DNA from: an uncultured Faecalibacterium sp.
GTDB taxonomy: Bacteria > Bacillota > Clostridia > Oscillospirales > Ruminococcaceae
DNA length: 64,000 bases
Reading direction: 5' to 3'
Assembly (NCBI GenBank): GCA_934511465.1
Contig: CAKSWG010000002.1
Coordinates: 1 to 64,000 of the forward strand
Below are positions 49,172 through 57,732 of this stretch, piece after piece. Position 1 is the stretch's first letter; every line of letters begins with the position of its first letter. The notes under the pieces are model-generated. The model saw nothing but the letters and a program-made list of their open reading frames with translations. It was not told the DNA's origin and made no database searches. Position numbers and translations under genes: made by a program.

Positions 49172-50626
49172 GTGTCAACACCACTTTTCGAGACGCTTCA
49201 TATTACGTCTGACGTATCCGTTATCGTGGTATCGGTGGCACTCATGCTGATCTCAGGCTTTGCCATGACCCGCATCACCAAGCGTCTGCGGCTGCCCAAC
49301 GTTACCGCCTATATCGTCGCCGGTATTCTGATCGGCCCCTATTGCTTCAACCTGATCCCTGCCCGGATCGTGGGCGGCATGAGCTTTATTGCCGATATTG
49401 CACTGGCATTCATCGCGTTCAGCACCGGCGAGTTCTTCAAGTTCTCTACCCTGAAAAAAAGCGGCCCCAAGGTTCTGATCATCACCGTCATGGAAGCCTG
49501 CCTTGCTTCCATTCTGGTGTTTATCGTGGTCTACTTTATTCTGGGTCTGGAGCTGAACTTCTCCATTGTGCTGGCGGCGCTGGCCTCTGCTACGGCACCT
49601 GCCTCCACCGTTATGACCATCCGGCAGACCCATGCCAAGGGCGACTTTGTAGAGACCCTGCTGCAGGTGGTGGCACTGGATGACGTGGTGGGTCTGCTGG
49701 CTTACAGCATTGCCATCTCGGTGGCACTGGCTTCCATGACCGGCACTTTTCAGGCCGGTCACATCGTCAAGCCCATCGTTCTGAACATTGCCGTGTTCCT
49801 GCTGGGCGGTCTGTTCGGCGTGTTCCTCAAGCTGCTGCTGCACAAGCGTTCCACCGATAACCGCCTGATCGTTTCTGTGGCACTGCTGTTTGCCTTCTGC
49901 GGCATCTGTGCCGTGTTTGATGTGTCCCCCCTGCTGGGCTGTATGTCCATGAGCATGGTCTACATCAACCTGACGGACGACGAGCGGCTGTTCAAGCAGT
50001 TGAACTACTTCAATCCCCCCATCCTGCTGCTGTTCTTTGTCCGCTCTGGTGTCAACTTCAACCTCAGCGCACTGGTGAACAGCTCCGAGAGCATCGGCTC
50101 CGTGTCCCTGCTCCACATCGGCGTGGTCTACTTCCTTGTCCGTATCATTGGCAAGTATGCAGGCGCATTTATCGGCTGTGCCATTGCCGGTAAGGACAAG
50201 CTGGTTCGCAACTATCTGGGTCTTGCCCTGATCCCGCAGGCTGGTGTTGCCATCGGTCTGGCAGCAATGGGTGCCCGTACCCTCGGCGGCGAGACTGGCA
50301 ACATTCTGGAGACCGTCATTCTGGCTTCCAGCGTTCTGTACGAGCTGATCGGTCCTGCCTGTGCAAAGCTTTCCCTCTACCTGTCCAAATCCTACTCCAA
50401 TAAGCTGGAGGAGATCGTTGAGATCCCGGAGGAGGAAGGGGCAGAGCAGAAGACTGAGCTGGAGCTGCTGATCCAGCGCATCCAAGCCATTCAGGAAGAG
50501 CTGCCGAAGCACGACGACCCCTTCTATGAGGACGAAAAGGCATTCTCCGAAGCCGCTGAAGAACACTATGCCATGACGGGGATTCCCAATCCCAATCTGT
50601 ACAGAAGAAAGAGGGGAGCATATTGA
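49172..50626 (+). CDS. CPA2-family cation:proton antiporter
   Basis: This 484-residue membrane protein has about twelve helices. The CPA2 signature is clear: LRLPNVTAYIVAGILIGP near residue 38, ATAPASTVMTIRQT, and the paired acids in VALDDVVGLLAYS near residue 170. A cytoplasmic acidic tail of about 75 residues (EEIVEIPEEEGAEQKTELEL) follows the membrane domain; no TrkA-N domain is attached. It starts with GTG, set by AAAGGAG ten bases upstream. The stop overlaps the TTG start of the MgtC-like gene as TTGA. Confidence 0.9.
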   Translation: MSTPLFETLHITSDVSVIVVSVALMLISGFAMTRITKRLRLPNVTAYIVAGILIGPYCFNLIPARIVGGMSFIADIALAFIAFSTGEFFKFSTLKKSGPKVLIITVMEACLASILVFIVVYFILGLELNFSIVLAALASATAPASTVMTIRQTHAKGDFVETLLQVVALDDVVGLLAYSIAISVALASMTGTFQAGHIVKPIVLNIAVFLLGGLFGVFLKLLLHKRSTDNRLIVSVALLFAFCGICAVFDVSPLLGCMSMSMVYINLTDDERLFKQLNYFNPPILLLFFVRSGVNFNLSALVNSSESIGSVSLLHIGVVYFLVRIIGKYAGAFIGCAIAGKDKLVRNYLGLALIPQAGVAIGLAAMGARTLGGETGNILETVILASSVLYELIGPACAKLSLYLSKSYSNKLEEIVEIPEEEGAEQKTELELLIQRIQAIQEELPKHDDPFYEDEKAFSEAAEEHYAMTGIPNPNLYRRKRGAY

Positions 50627-51363
50627 AACAGTTATCCTTGTTTGCATTGGCTGATCCCATTGCAAAAATGCTGGGCAGCTGGTCGGTGGAGCTTACCACC
50701 TATTCCATCCTGCTCCGCCTTGTGACCGTCATCATCCTGACCTCCATCATCGGCTGCGAGCGTTCCAGCAAGCGGCACTCCGCAGGTCTGCGTACCTTTG
50801 TGCTGGTGTCCTTCTCCTCCTGCGTAGCCATGATCCTGGACCTGTATCTGATGCAGGAATACCGCATCGGTCTCCCGCTTCTTTCCAGTGCCACCATTAT
50901 CTCCGCTGCCATGCTTTCCGGCAACTCCATCGTGTTCAGCTCCCGGAGCCAGATCAAGGGTCTGACCACCTCCGCTGCTCTGTGGTTTTGCGGCTTCCTT
51001 GGCTTTGTCATCGGTGCCGGACAGTACACCCTGAGCATCATCGTGTATGTGCTGTTCCTGTGCATCCTCACATGGTTCCCGTCCATTGAGGTGTACCTGA
51101 ACAACCGCTCCAACCATTTCGAGATCCATCTGGAGCTGAAGAACAGCAACTACCTGCGCGATTTCGTTACCGTCAGCCGTCAGCTTGGCCTGCGGATCGA
51201 CGACATCGAGGCGAATCAGGCGTATGTGGGTTCCGGTCTGAGCGTGTACACCATCACCTTCACCATCTTCAGTGCAGAGCTGAAAAAGTACAAGACCCAC
51301 CGGGAGATCATTCAGGCACTGAGTTCGCTGGATTACATCTATCACATCGAGGAACTGCGTTAA
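50623..51363 (+). CDS. MgtC/SapB-family membrane protein
   Basis: This 246-residue protein has an MgtC-type membrane domain (ILTSIIGCERSSKRHSAGLRTFVLVSFSSC, with the conserved Gly-x-Glu-Arg and Gly-Leu-Arg-Thr). About four helices are followed by a soluble C-terminal ACT-like domain (residues 165-246). The family is linked to magnesium stress and to control of ion transport. It begins with TTG, preceded by GAGGGGAG and overlapping the antiporter stop. Translational coupling suggests a joint role in cation balance. Confidence 0.88.
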   Translation: MKQLSLFALADPIAKMLGSWSVELTTYSILLRLVTVIILTSIIGCERSSKRHSAGLRTFVLVSFSSCVAMILDLYLMQEYRIGLPLLSSATIISAAMLSGNSIVFSSRSQIKGLTTSAALWFCGFLGFVIGAGQYTLSIIVYVLFLCILTWFPSIEVYLNNRSNHFEIHLELKNSNYLRDFVTVSRQLGLRIDDIEANQAYVGSGLSVYTITFTIFSAELKKYKTHREIIQALSSLDYIYHIEELR

Positions 51364-51390
51364 GCGGTTTGTGCAGAAAGAGGGTTCCAC

Positions 51391-51999
51391 ATGATTAAAA
51401 ACATCGTATTTGATATGGGAAACGTTCTGGTTCGGTTTGACCCGGAGCTGTTTATGGACCGCTATTCCCTCACCGGCGAGGACCGCAGGCTGATCCGCAA
51501 CGAGGTGTTCCGCTCGGTGGAGTGGACCATGCTGGACCGGGGCGTGATCGACGAGGAGATCGCAGAGCAGCGCATCCTGCCCCGCCTGCCGGAGCGTCTG
51601 CACGATGCAGCCCGTGGGCTGATCGAAACGTGGGATGACCCCATCGTGCCGGTAGAGGGAATGCTGGAGCTTTTGCAGGCACTGAAAGCAAAGGGCTACC
51701 GGCTCTACCTGCTTTCCAACGCTGCCACCCGCCAGCCCATCTACTGGGCACGGGCAGAGGCCAGCAAGCTGATGGACGGTGCCCTGATCTCCGCAGAGGT
51801 CAAGCTGCTGAAGCCCGACCCGCAGATCTACCGCACCTTCCTGCACAAGTTCGCCCTTCGCCCGGAGGAATGCGTCTTTATTGACGATACGCCCATCAAC
51901 GTGGAGGGCGCACTCTACGAAAATATGGCAGGCATCGTGTTCAACATGGATGTTGCTGCCCTTGCCGAGAGCCTGCACGCTCTGGGCGTGGAATGGTAA
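51391..51999 (+). CDS. HAD-superfamily phosphatase (YihX-like)
   Basis: This 202-residue hydrolase has VFDMGNVLVRFDPE (nucleophile; the second acid is replaced as in DxGxVL members), LLSNAATRQP, KLLKPDPQIY (Lys) and CVFIDDTPINVEGA. These features match the HAD-IA group containing the glucose-1-phosphatase YihX. The second motif-I acid is Asn in DMGN, as usual for that group. GAGGG lies before the ATG, 27 bases after the MgtC-like gene, so it may be part of that transcript. Confidence 0.88.
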   Translation: MIKNIVFDMGNVLVRFDPELFMDRYSLTGEDRRLIRNEVFRSVEWTMLDRGVIDEEIAEQRILPRLPERLHDAARGLIETWDDPIVPVEGMLELLQALKAKGYRLYLLSNAATRQPIYWARAEASKLMDGALISAEVKLLKPDPQIYRTFLHKFALRPEECVFIDDTPINVEGALYENMAGIVFNMDVAALAESLHALGVEW

Positions 52000-52021
52000 G
52001 GTTTTGATTGGAGAAATGCTT

Positions 52022-52213
52022 ATGATGATCTGGATCGGTTTGATGCTTTTGATTTGTGCCGGATTCTCCGCTTATGCGGGGGCATCCCAGTTGGAACAGG
52101 CAAAACAGCGTGCAAAGTGTTCTCTGGACGCTTTCACAGAACGAAGAAACGGGGTAAGCTGCATCTGTCTGGCGATCCTGTTCGTGATTCTTGGAATTGG
52201 CATCAACCTGTGA
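52022..52213 (+). CDS. Small two-helix membrane protein
   Basis: This 63-residue protein has a helix at residues 2-20 (MIWIGLMLLICAGFSAYAG), a charged loop (QLEQAKQRAKCSLDAFTERRN) and a second helix (SCICLAILFVILGIGINL). GGAG lies eight bases before the ATG at 52022; an earlier ATG at 52016 is too close to it. It follows the HAD gene by 22 bases. No family is recognised. Confidence 0.6.
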   Translation: MMIWIGLMLLICAGFSAYAGASQLEQAKQRAKCSLDAFTERRNGVSCICLAILFVILGIGINL

Positions 52214-52350
52214 CAGCGCATTTTTCCTGAACCTTTTCGCTTCTTCCAAGGCCGGTTGATGGGTCTTGCTGCTGGACCCTCACAGCGATAGTCCATCGGC
52301 GGTTTTGAAAGATAAATCTCCTTCATTTTCATTTTCTGCTTAACGGCAGC

Positions 52351-52392
52351 AATAAGAGCGGGGCCTTGCAAAAGGCTCCGCTCTTATTGTTG
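52351..52392 (+). terminator. Terminator after the 48.4-52.2 kb gene series
   Basis: The stem AATAAGAGCGGGGCC/GGCTCCGCTCTTATT with a loop of about eight bases is followed by GTT. The stretch 52214-52350 shows no gene. Confidence 0.75.
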
Positions 52393-52512
52393 CAGCATAG
52401 CATTCCTGCAATCATCACGCTTCCGTGATGGCTACACCCTCCTACGATGCAGGCAAGGGTTTGGGATTTCCCAACAAGCCCTGCTTGCTGCGAATGCGAA
52501 CACTTTTTTGAA

Positions 52513-52541
52513 TTGCAAAATGATTTTTCAGTTGCTATACT
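52513..52541 (+). promoter_or_regulatory. Promoter of esterase copy 1
   Basis: TTGCAA-17-TATACT; the same pair is conserved in the second copy at 59464-59492. Confidence 0.7.
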
Positions 52542-52575
52542 GGGCTTATCAAAGTTTTTTCGGGAGGATGCCGCT

Positions 52576-53259
52576 GTGACTGCACAGACAATACAAATCA
52601 GGAACCGACCTTGCCGCATTTACGGCGAAGCCCATGCAGAATACCTGCTGCTCCAAATGACCGGCGAGCACGAGCTGCAAAGCATGGAAAATGAGGTTGC
52701 CGCTATTGCACAAAGCAGCCGGAATTTTCTGTTTGCGGCCGTGCCCGTGGAAAGCTGGAACGATGCACTTTCTCCGTGGAAGTCTCCTGCCGTGTGGGGG
52801 AAGCAGGGTTTCGGTGGCAATGCTGCGGACACCCTGCGCTTTCTGACAGAACAGGTCATCCCCACGCTGAAACAACAGTTTGAACTCTCGGAGAACGTCA
52901 AAATCATTCTGGGCGGCTACTCGCTGGCAGGATTGTTTTCGCTGTGGGCATCCACCCAGATAAATCTGTTCTACGGTGTCGCCGCCGCTTCTCCCTCGGT
53001 GTGGTTCCCGGGCTGGATGGAGTTTGAACAGCGGCACCCGATACAGACGCAGCACATTTATCTGAGCCTTGGTGACAAGGAAGAGCACAAGAAAAACGCT
53101 GTCATGGCTGCGGTGGGCAATAACATCCGCACCCTGCACAGCCGACTTGCAGAGCGTAGCACAGATTGCACGCTTGAATGGAACAGCGGCGGGCACTTCA
53201 AAGACGCCGATTTGCGCACGGCGAAAGCATTTCGGTGGGTGATGGCGGAACACACATGA
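52576..53259 (+). CDS. Alpha/beta-hydrolase esterase, intact copy
   Basis: This 227-residue protein resembles small alpha/beta-hydrolase esterases. The nucleophile elbow GGYSLAG (near residue 117), an acid in LSLGDKEEH and the His in NSGGHFKDAD form the catalytic triad. No signal peptide is seen. It starts with GTG, with GGGAGG eight bases upstream. Its stop overlaps an ATG that in the second copy opens yaiI, but here that gene is cut after eight codons. The substrate is unknown. Confidence 0.85.
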   Translation: MTAQTIQIRNRPCRIYGEAHAEYLLLQMTGEHELQSMENEVAAIAQSSRNFLFAAVPVESWNDALSPWKSPAVWGKQGFGGNAADTLRFLTEQVIPTLKQQFELSENVKIILGGYSLAGLFSLWASTQINLFYGVAAASPSVWFPGWMEFEQRHPIQTQHIYLSLGDKEEHKKNAVMAAVGNNIRTLHSRLAERSTDCTLEWNSGGHFKDADLRTAKAFRWVMAEHT

Positions 53260-53279
53260 CCATTTTGATCGATGCCGAT
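53256..53279 (+). pseudogene. Truncated start of yaiI
   Basis: The eight codons MTILIDAD are identical to the start of the yaiI gene at 60205. The reading then breaks into TTCTCCCGCGGGC, part of the tandem repeat beside the tRNA fragment. The rest of the gene has been lost here. Confidence 0.8.
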
Positions 53280-53420
53280 TCTCCCGCGGGCTAAGCAACA
53301 GCAACGGGTTGCGTTTGCTGATTTTTCCGCAGCCCCTTGGCAGGGCTTTGAAAAATCAGAACGCTGCCCCAACAACTCCTCCCTGTTTCTGCCACAGGCA
53401 GCGGTCGTCGTCGTTGCACT

Positions 53421-53670
53421 GGGCTGATTGCTTGCGGCCTGCGGGCCGCCGCCCTGTTCTCATCCTCACCATCTAGCCGCAAAAAAGGCACCAGCCTGAG
53501 CTGATGCCTTTTGTTGGCGGAGATGGTGGATATTCTCCCGCGGGCTAAGCAACAGCCCGCAGGGCTGATTGCTTGCGGCCTGCGGGCCGCCGCCCTGTTC
53601 TCATCCTCACCATCTAGCCGCAAAAAAGGCACCAGCCTGAGCTGATGCCTTTTGTTGGCGGAGATGGTGG
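53421..53670. repeat. Tandem 109-base repeat carrying a tRNA-Ser 3' end and its terminator
   Basis: Two identical 109-base copies lie at 53421-53529 and 53562-53670. Each contains the hairpin GGCACCAGC/GCTGATGCC with A and T tracts (minus-strand terminator of the original tRNA gene) and ends with TGGCGGAGATGGTGG, the last 15 bases of tRNA-Ser. ATTCTCCCGCGGGCTAAGC precedes both copies. They look like scars of repeated integration or slippage at this att site. Confidence 0.8.
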
Positions 53671-53715
53671 GATTCGAACCCACGTGCCCGATTAAGGACA
53701 AAACGATTTCGAGTC
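53656..53715 (-). other. attachment-site repeat: 3' part of tRNA-Ser (distal att)
   Basis: These 60 bases are identical to 63299-63358, the anticodon-loop-to-CCA part of tRNA-Ser(CGA). The tRNA sequence stops at GACTCG and continues into unrelated DNA, so this is a fragment and not a working gene. It marks the left end of the integrated element. The DNA from 53716 to 54043 shows no convincing gene. Confidence 0.9.
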
Positions 53716-54043
53716 TTTGAAATTGTTGGATGAAGCTGGTCCCTCGCGGCTGTCATTGGCAGCTGAGGGCATTCTTGCAACCTCCAAAAAGGCACGTCAC
53801 ACCGCAATTTGCAGGCGAAAATCAGCCACTTTTTGCGAAATGACGTTAGAAAAAGCCTTTTTCACACGGGGCGTCAACGGCTGCATTTCAGGTGTAGTTG
53901 TGTTAGATGTCCGTTAGAATTATGCAGTGCTGCCGTTGCTGTGCCAGCTCACAGCAGGCTTCCCTGTCTGAACGCAGCGTTTCCCGAAAGCCGGGAGATG
54001 CTGCGTTTTCTCTTGCCCGCATTGGGCTGAAAGGGAAGCCGCC

Positions 54044-54925
54044 ATGTCAACATTCCGCGTCAATAAAAACGTCAACTACACCGTTATGAGCAACCACCAC
54101 CTGCAGGATAAGAGGCTGTCCCTGAAAGCCAAGGGACTGCTGTCCTATATGCTCTCCCTGCCGGACGATTGGGATTACAGCCTGAAGGGACTGACCGTTG
54201 GTTGCAAGGATGGTCTGGACAGTGTACGCACCGCTGTTCTGGAACTGGAAGAACACGGCTACGTCCGCCGTCAGAAAGTCCGCAATACCAAAGGGCAGAT
54301 CATCGACTACGATTATCAGGTCTATGAATCGCCTGTTGAGGACGCTCCTGCCGTTCCCGGCAAGGAAGGCGGGCCATCGAACCCGTCCGCATCCAAAAGT
54401 CCGAAAAGCCGCATGAAGCCTTGTTCTTCACCATTTTTGGATTTTCCAAATTTGGCTGAGCCCAATTTGGAAAAGGCAACGCAACAAAATACTAATAAAC
54501 AAAATACTAAAAGACAAAGTACTAATCTATCAGGGCCGACAGGCGAATCCGCAGATTTTGACCAGATGGAAGCACAGGTACGGGAGGAGTTTCGGGAACG
54601 TTTGGAGATCGACACCCTTGCCCAGCGGTACGACCCCGACAAGCTGGAGGAACTGCTGGACAACATTGTGGAGATGTACTGCTGTCCTCGGCAGACCCAG
54701 TATGTCGGCAAGCAGCCGCAGACCACCAAAGCCATCCGGCTGCGGCTGGACAAGCTGACCAGCCAACACATTGAGTACATCTTCGATGTGATGTCCAACA
54801 CCACCCAGCCCATCAAGAACATCATGGCCTATCTGCGCACCACCATCCTGAACGCACCCACCACGATGGAGCACTACTATCAGGCGCAGGGCAACTGGCT
54901 GACCGCGCAGAGCCGGAAGAAGTGA
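54044..54925 (+). CDS. Replication-initiator-like HTH protein (DUF6017 type)
   Basis: This 293-residue protein starts with a winged-helix domain typical of replisome-organiser or RepA-like proteins of mobile elements (NYTVMSNHHLQDKRLSLKAK, GLTVGCKDGLDSVRTAVLEL, GYVRRQKVRN). A variable Ser/Asn/Thr-rich linker (residues 105-165) leads to a C-terminal domain found with it in many Firmicute elements (LAQRYDPDKLEELLDNIVEM, QPIKNIMAYLRTTILNA). It probably binds the element's origin. AGGGAAG precedes the ATG. TnpV follows 55 bases later. Confidence 0.75.
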   Translation: MSTFRVNKNVNYTVMSNHHLQDKRLSLKAKGLLSYMLSLPDDWDYSLKGLTVGCKDGLDSVRTAVLELEEHGYVRRQKVRNTKGQIIDYDYQVYESPVEDAPAVPGKEGGPSNPSASKSPKSRMKPCSSPFLDFPNLAEPNLEKATQQNTNKQNTKRQSTNLSGPTGESADFDQMEAQVREEFRERLEIDTLAQRYDPDKLEELLDNIVEMYCCPRQTQYVGKQPQTTKAIRLRLDKLTSQHIEYIFDVMSNTTQPIKNIMAYLRTTILNAPTTMEHYYQAQGNWLTAQSRKK

Positions 54926-54980
54926 GCACCGTTTTCCACAAAGACCGCAAAACACGTTGAAAATACAAAGGAGAATTTCC

Positions 54981-55355
54981 ATGAAGAACACGAACACTGT
55001 CCGCACCGAGATCCATTACGCACAGGTTGGGGAGTATCAGCTGCCCCTGCTCACCCTGCCGCAGACCAATGATTCCGAACCGCTGGGCAAATATGGCCGG
55101 ATGCGGCTGGCCTACCTCAAAACCCAGCGCCCTGTGCTGTATCACCAGATGCTGCTGAACGGTACGCTCTGGCCGTATTTGCAGGATGCCCAGAAAACGG
55201 CCTGCGCGTGGCTGGAACGCACGATGACCACTCTGTTAGGCAAGTACCCCGCGCCGGACAAAGAGCGCGCACAGCTTCTCTGGGTGGCGCACATGAACGG
55301 GCTGAAAGCGCAGGCTGAAGAGGTAGTGGTAAGGGAAGTCGTGTATGCAGAATGA
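54981..55355 (+). CDS. TnpV family protein
   Basis: This 124-residue protein matches the TnpV family carried by Firmicute transposons and integrative elements: IHYAQVGEYQLPLLTLP, KYGRMRLAYLKTQRPVLYHQML, and a C-terminal helical part ending LLWVAHMNGLKAQAEEVV. The function is not known; despite its name it lacks recombinase motifs. AAAGGAG lies eight bases before the ATG at 54981. Confidence 0.85.
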   Translation: MKNTNTVRTEIHYAQVGEYQLPLLTLPQTNDSEPLGKYGRMRLAYLKTQRPVLYHQMLLNGTLWPYLQDAQKTACAWLERTMTTLLGKYPAPDKERAQLLWVAHMNGLKAQAEEVVVREVVYAE

Positions 55356-55506
55356 TTCCTGATAGCATCTGAACGGTATCAAAAGCCGATATTTTAGATT
55401 TTATTCTTGATTTTTGCGGAATATTTGCAAATTTCAAAATCAAAATTTGACTTTCCGTCCAGAATAGAGTACACTGGATTCAGAAAATCATCTGGGAGGA
55501 ATCGCG

Positions 55507-56691
55507 ATGCTGCTTCAATTTTCAGTCACCAACCACCGCTCCATCAAGGACACGGCTATTATCAGCTTGAAAGCATCTACGGATAAAAGTCTGCCTGATT
55601 GCCTGATTTCGCCGGACGAGAAGAAACAGCTTGTACCTGTGCTGGCACTGTACGGCGCAAATGCAGCCGGGAAGAGCAATGTTCTCCATGCTCTCCTGCT
55701 CATGCGGGAAATGGTCTGCGGCCGATATGCCAAGCTGCTGAAGGGTGAACCGCTTCCGCAGGAACCGTTTGCTTTTACCAATCAGCCTACACAGCCGACC
55801 AGCTTTGAAGCCATCTATTTTTATGGCGGCATCAAGTATGCCTATGGGTTCTCGTTTAACAAGTCCAAAGTCCTGACCGAATATCTCTATCACTGGCCGA
55901 ATGGCCGGGAAGCGTTGATTTTTTCCAGAGAGGGAAGCAGCTACCAATTTCGCGAAAACGTCCAAGAACAGCTTACACTTTCTGGACGAACCGCCGAAAA
56001 TCGTCTGTACCTATCCAGTTCCAACGAGTGGAATTGTCCGCAGACCGAGAAGGCATATCTGTGGTTTTTTGAAAAACTGACAGGATTTATGGGAACAGAA
56101 ATGCGGCTGGATGCCACATTGTCTGCCATCCGGCAGGGCGGCTCTGAAAAGAGTCGTATCCTGCATGAAATGCTGTATGCAGACCTCGGTATCAAGGACA
56201 TCCGCATCACTGGCTCCAAAGAAGAGCCTATCATTTCCGCATTGCACACCCTCGATGCCGAAGATGGCGCATCAAGGGGCTTCTGGCTTCCATTGGGGCA
56301 GGAATCCGTTGGTACACAGCGGTTCTTCTCCCGCATCGGTATGTGGCTTGCCGCACTGGAATCCGGGTCTGTTCTGGTGGTAGACGAGATCGAATCCAGT
56401 ATGCACCCGCTGCTGACAAGGCATCTAATCGAGATGGTGCAGGATGCCGCTATCAATACAAACCATGCACAACTCATCTTTACAACACACGATACCGGAC
56501 TTCTCGACCTGACGTTGCTGCGGCGCGATCAGATTTGGTTTGCTGAGAAGAATGAAAAGACCATGCAGACCGGTATTTATGCCCTGACCGAGTTTTCTCC
56601 CCGGAAAGGTGAGAATATCTCCAAGGGCTATTTACAAGGTCGCTACGGTGCGATTCCGTTCATTGGAGGTAATGCGGCATGGGCAGAATAA
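55507..56691 (+). CDS. RloA/AbiLi-like AAA ATPase
   Basis: This 394-residue protein has an SMC/ABC-like ATPase organisation. It has Walker A ALYGANAAGKSN (47-58), a signature-like PLGQESVGTQRFF, Walker B VLVVDEIESSMHP and a switch His in FTTHDTGLLD. The N-terminus MLLQFSVTNHRSI is typical of ATP-binding proteins paired with RloB. Such pairs occur as AbiL-type abortive-infection systems and inside type I/III restriction loci. Its gene overlaps rloB by 13 bases. GGGAGGA precedes the ATG. Confidence 0.85.
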   Translation: MLLQFSVTNHRSIKDTAIISLKASTDKSLPDCLISPDEKKQLVPVLALYGANAAGKSNVLHALLLMREMVCGRYAKLLKGEPLPQEPFAFTNQPTQPTSFEAIYFYGGIKYAYGFSFNKSKVLTEYLYHWPNGREALIFSREGSSYQFRENVQEQLTLSGRTAENRLYLSSSNEWNCPQTEKAYLWFFEKLTGFMGTEMRLDATLSAIRQGGSEKSRILHEMLYADLGIKDIRITGSKEEPIISALHTLDAEDGASRGFWLPLGQESVGTQRFFSRIGMWLAALESGSVLVVDEIESSMHPLLTRHLIEMVQDAAINTNHAQLIFTTHDTGLLDLTLLRRDQIWFAEKNEKTMQTGIYALTEFSPRKGENISKGYLQGRYGAIPFIGGNAAWAE

Positions 56692-57302
56692 AAGAGATCA
56701 GCCGCAAGTCTGCTCACACCAGAAAGCGCAACCCGGTGGTGTATCTCATCTGTGAGGGCAGTGAAACCGAGATCCGCTATTTCAAACGTTTCCGCAGTCG
56801 AGGATGCAATATTGACATTATCCCGATTTCTTCGCAGTATAAGTCCGCTGACAGGCTTGTGCAGAAAGCCAAGGCAACGATGGGCAATAATCCATACTAC
56901 CCGGAAGATGGCGATTCCATCTGGTGTGTGTTTGACCGTGACGATAACTCCAACGAAGTTCTTCTGCGTGCCAAACAGTCCGCTCAAAAGGAAGGCTATC
57001 ATTTGGCCTACTCTAACCCATCTTTCGAGTTGTGGTTCCTACTGCACTTTGTAAATCAACAGGCAGAGGTCGAGGATTGTCAGTCATTGATTCGATTACT
57101 GAAACAGCCGGGCAGACTTTCTGATTATGAGAAAAACAAGGATTACTTTGACGGTTTGAAGCCTTTGCAGATTACTGCAATTCAGCGAGCTAAAACTCGT
57201 GCTAATCAGGTTCAGAAGCAAGGTATCGAGCCGATTTCAAGGCAAAGTAACCCGTTGACAACGGTTTGGGAACTGGTAGAGTATTTGAACTCTAAAATTT
57301 GA
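56679..57302 (+). CDS. RloB/AbiLii-like protein
   Basis: This 207-residue protein has the RloB motifs VVYLICEGSETEIRYFKRF (Toprim-like Glu), WCVFDRDDNS (Asp pair) and SNPSFELWFLLHF. The fold resembles Toprim nucleases, so it is the likely effector cutting nucleic acid, while the RloA ATPase senses infection. That role split is inferred from the family. GGAGG lies nine bases before the ATG inside the end of rloA. Confidence 0.88.
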   Translation: MGRIKEISRKSAHTRKRNPVVYLICEGSETEIRYFKRFRSRGCNIDIIPISSQYKSADRLVQKAKATMGNNPYYPEDGDSIWCVFDRDDNSNEVLLRAKQSAQKEGYHLAYSNPSFELWFLLHFVNQQAEVEDCQSLIRLLKQPGRLSDYEKNKDYFDGLKPLQITAIQRAKTRANQVQKQGIEPISRQSNPLTTVWELVEYLNSKI

Positions 57303-57310
57303 AAATACAG

Positions 57311-57353
57311 CAAAGCCCACAGGACAGATTTTATACCAGGCCTGTGGGCTTTG
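57311..57353. terminator. Hairpin after the RloA/RloB pair
   Basis: The stem CAAAGCCCACAGG/CCTGTGGGCTTTG separates the plus-strand defence pair from the minus-strand ASCH gene. T tracts are poor, so efficiency is doubtful. Confidence 0.55.
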
Positions 57354-57363
57354 CATATATATA

Positions 57364-57732
57364 TTATGATTCTTTTAGGTATATAAAGGACTGCGGCACA
57401 TGAGTAATGCCATAGTCTTTTAATGTCTTTGGCTTTTTATACGCTTTAACGTTCTTGAGCTTATAGGCCACTGCTACTTCTCTGTTTTTATAGTATTCTC
57501 TGAAAAAAGATACCGGAATACCTGAACCTTGTTTCGTCTTTTTCCAAATCTCAGTAGGTGACCCTACTAAAATATCTTCAATTTCTGCTTCTCCTACAAC
57601 TTGACTTTGGGGAGCAGTTGCATAAAATATGATTTTCCTTATATCATCACGACATTTTCGAGTTCGGAATTCATATTTTTTTGTTCCTTCAATAATCATT
57701 TCTGCATATTGAGGTTTAATCGATAATAACAT
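57364..57732 (-). CDS. ASCH/PUA-like domain protein
   Basis: This protein of about 122 residues has the ASCH fold pattern: MLLSIKPQYAEMIIEGTKKYEFR (ligand-groove start with G-x-K), IIFYATAPQSQVVGEAEIED and VKAYKKPKTLKDYG. ASCH domains bind RNA or modified nucleotides. The start could also be 57744 or 57741; all overlap the end of the GNAT gene, so the two are coupled. Codon use is AT-rich, consistent with transfer. Confidence 0.75.
   Translation of the reverse strand: MLLSIKPQYAEMIIEGTKKYEFRTRKCRDDIRKIIFYATAPQSQVVGEAEIEDILVGSPTEIWKKTKQGSGIPVSFFREYYKNREVAVAYKLKNVKAYKKPKTLKDYGITHVPQSFIYLKES

Larger units (their letters stand above)
52453..53279 (+). repeat. Duplicated segment, chromosomal copy
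   Basis: From CAAGGGTTTGGGATTTCCCAAC onwards this segment (upstream region, promoter, esterase gene and first 24 bases of yaiI) matches 59370-60228 with scattered differences. The upstream parts differ by insertions. The match stops abruptly at 53279, where the yaiI reading frame is cut. Confidence 0.85.

Noticed and set aside
53716..54043. Small frames between the tRNA fragment and the Rep-like gene
   Set aside because: None has a ribosome site or recognisable domain.
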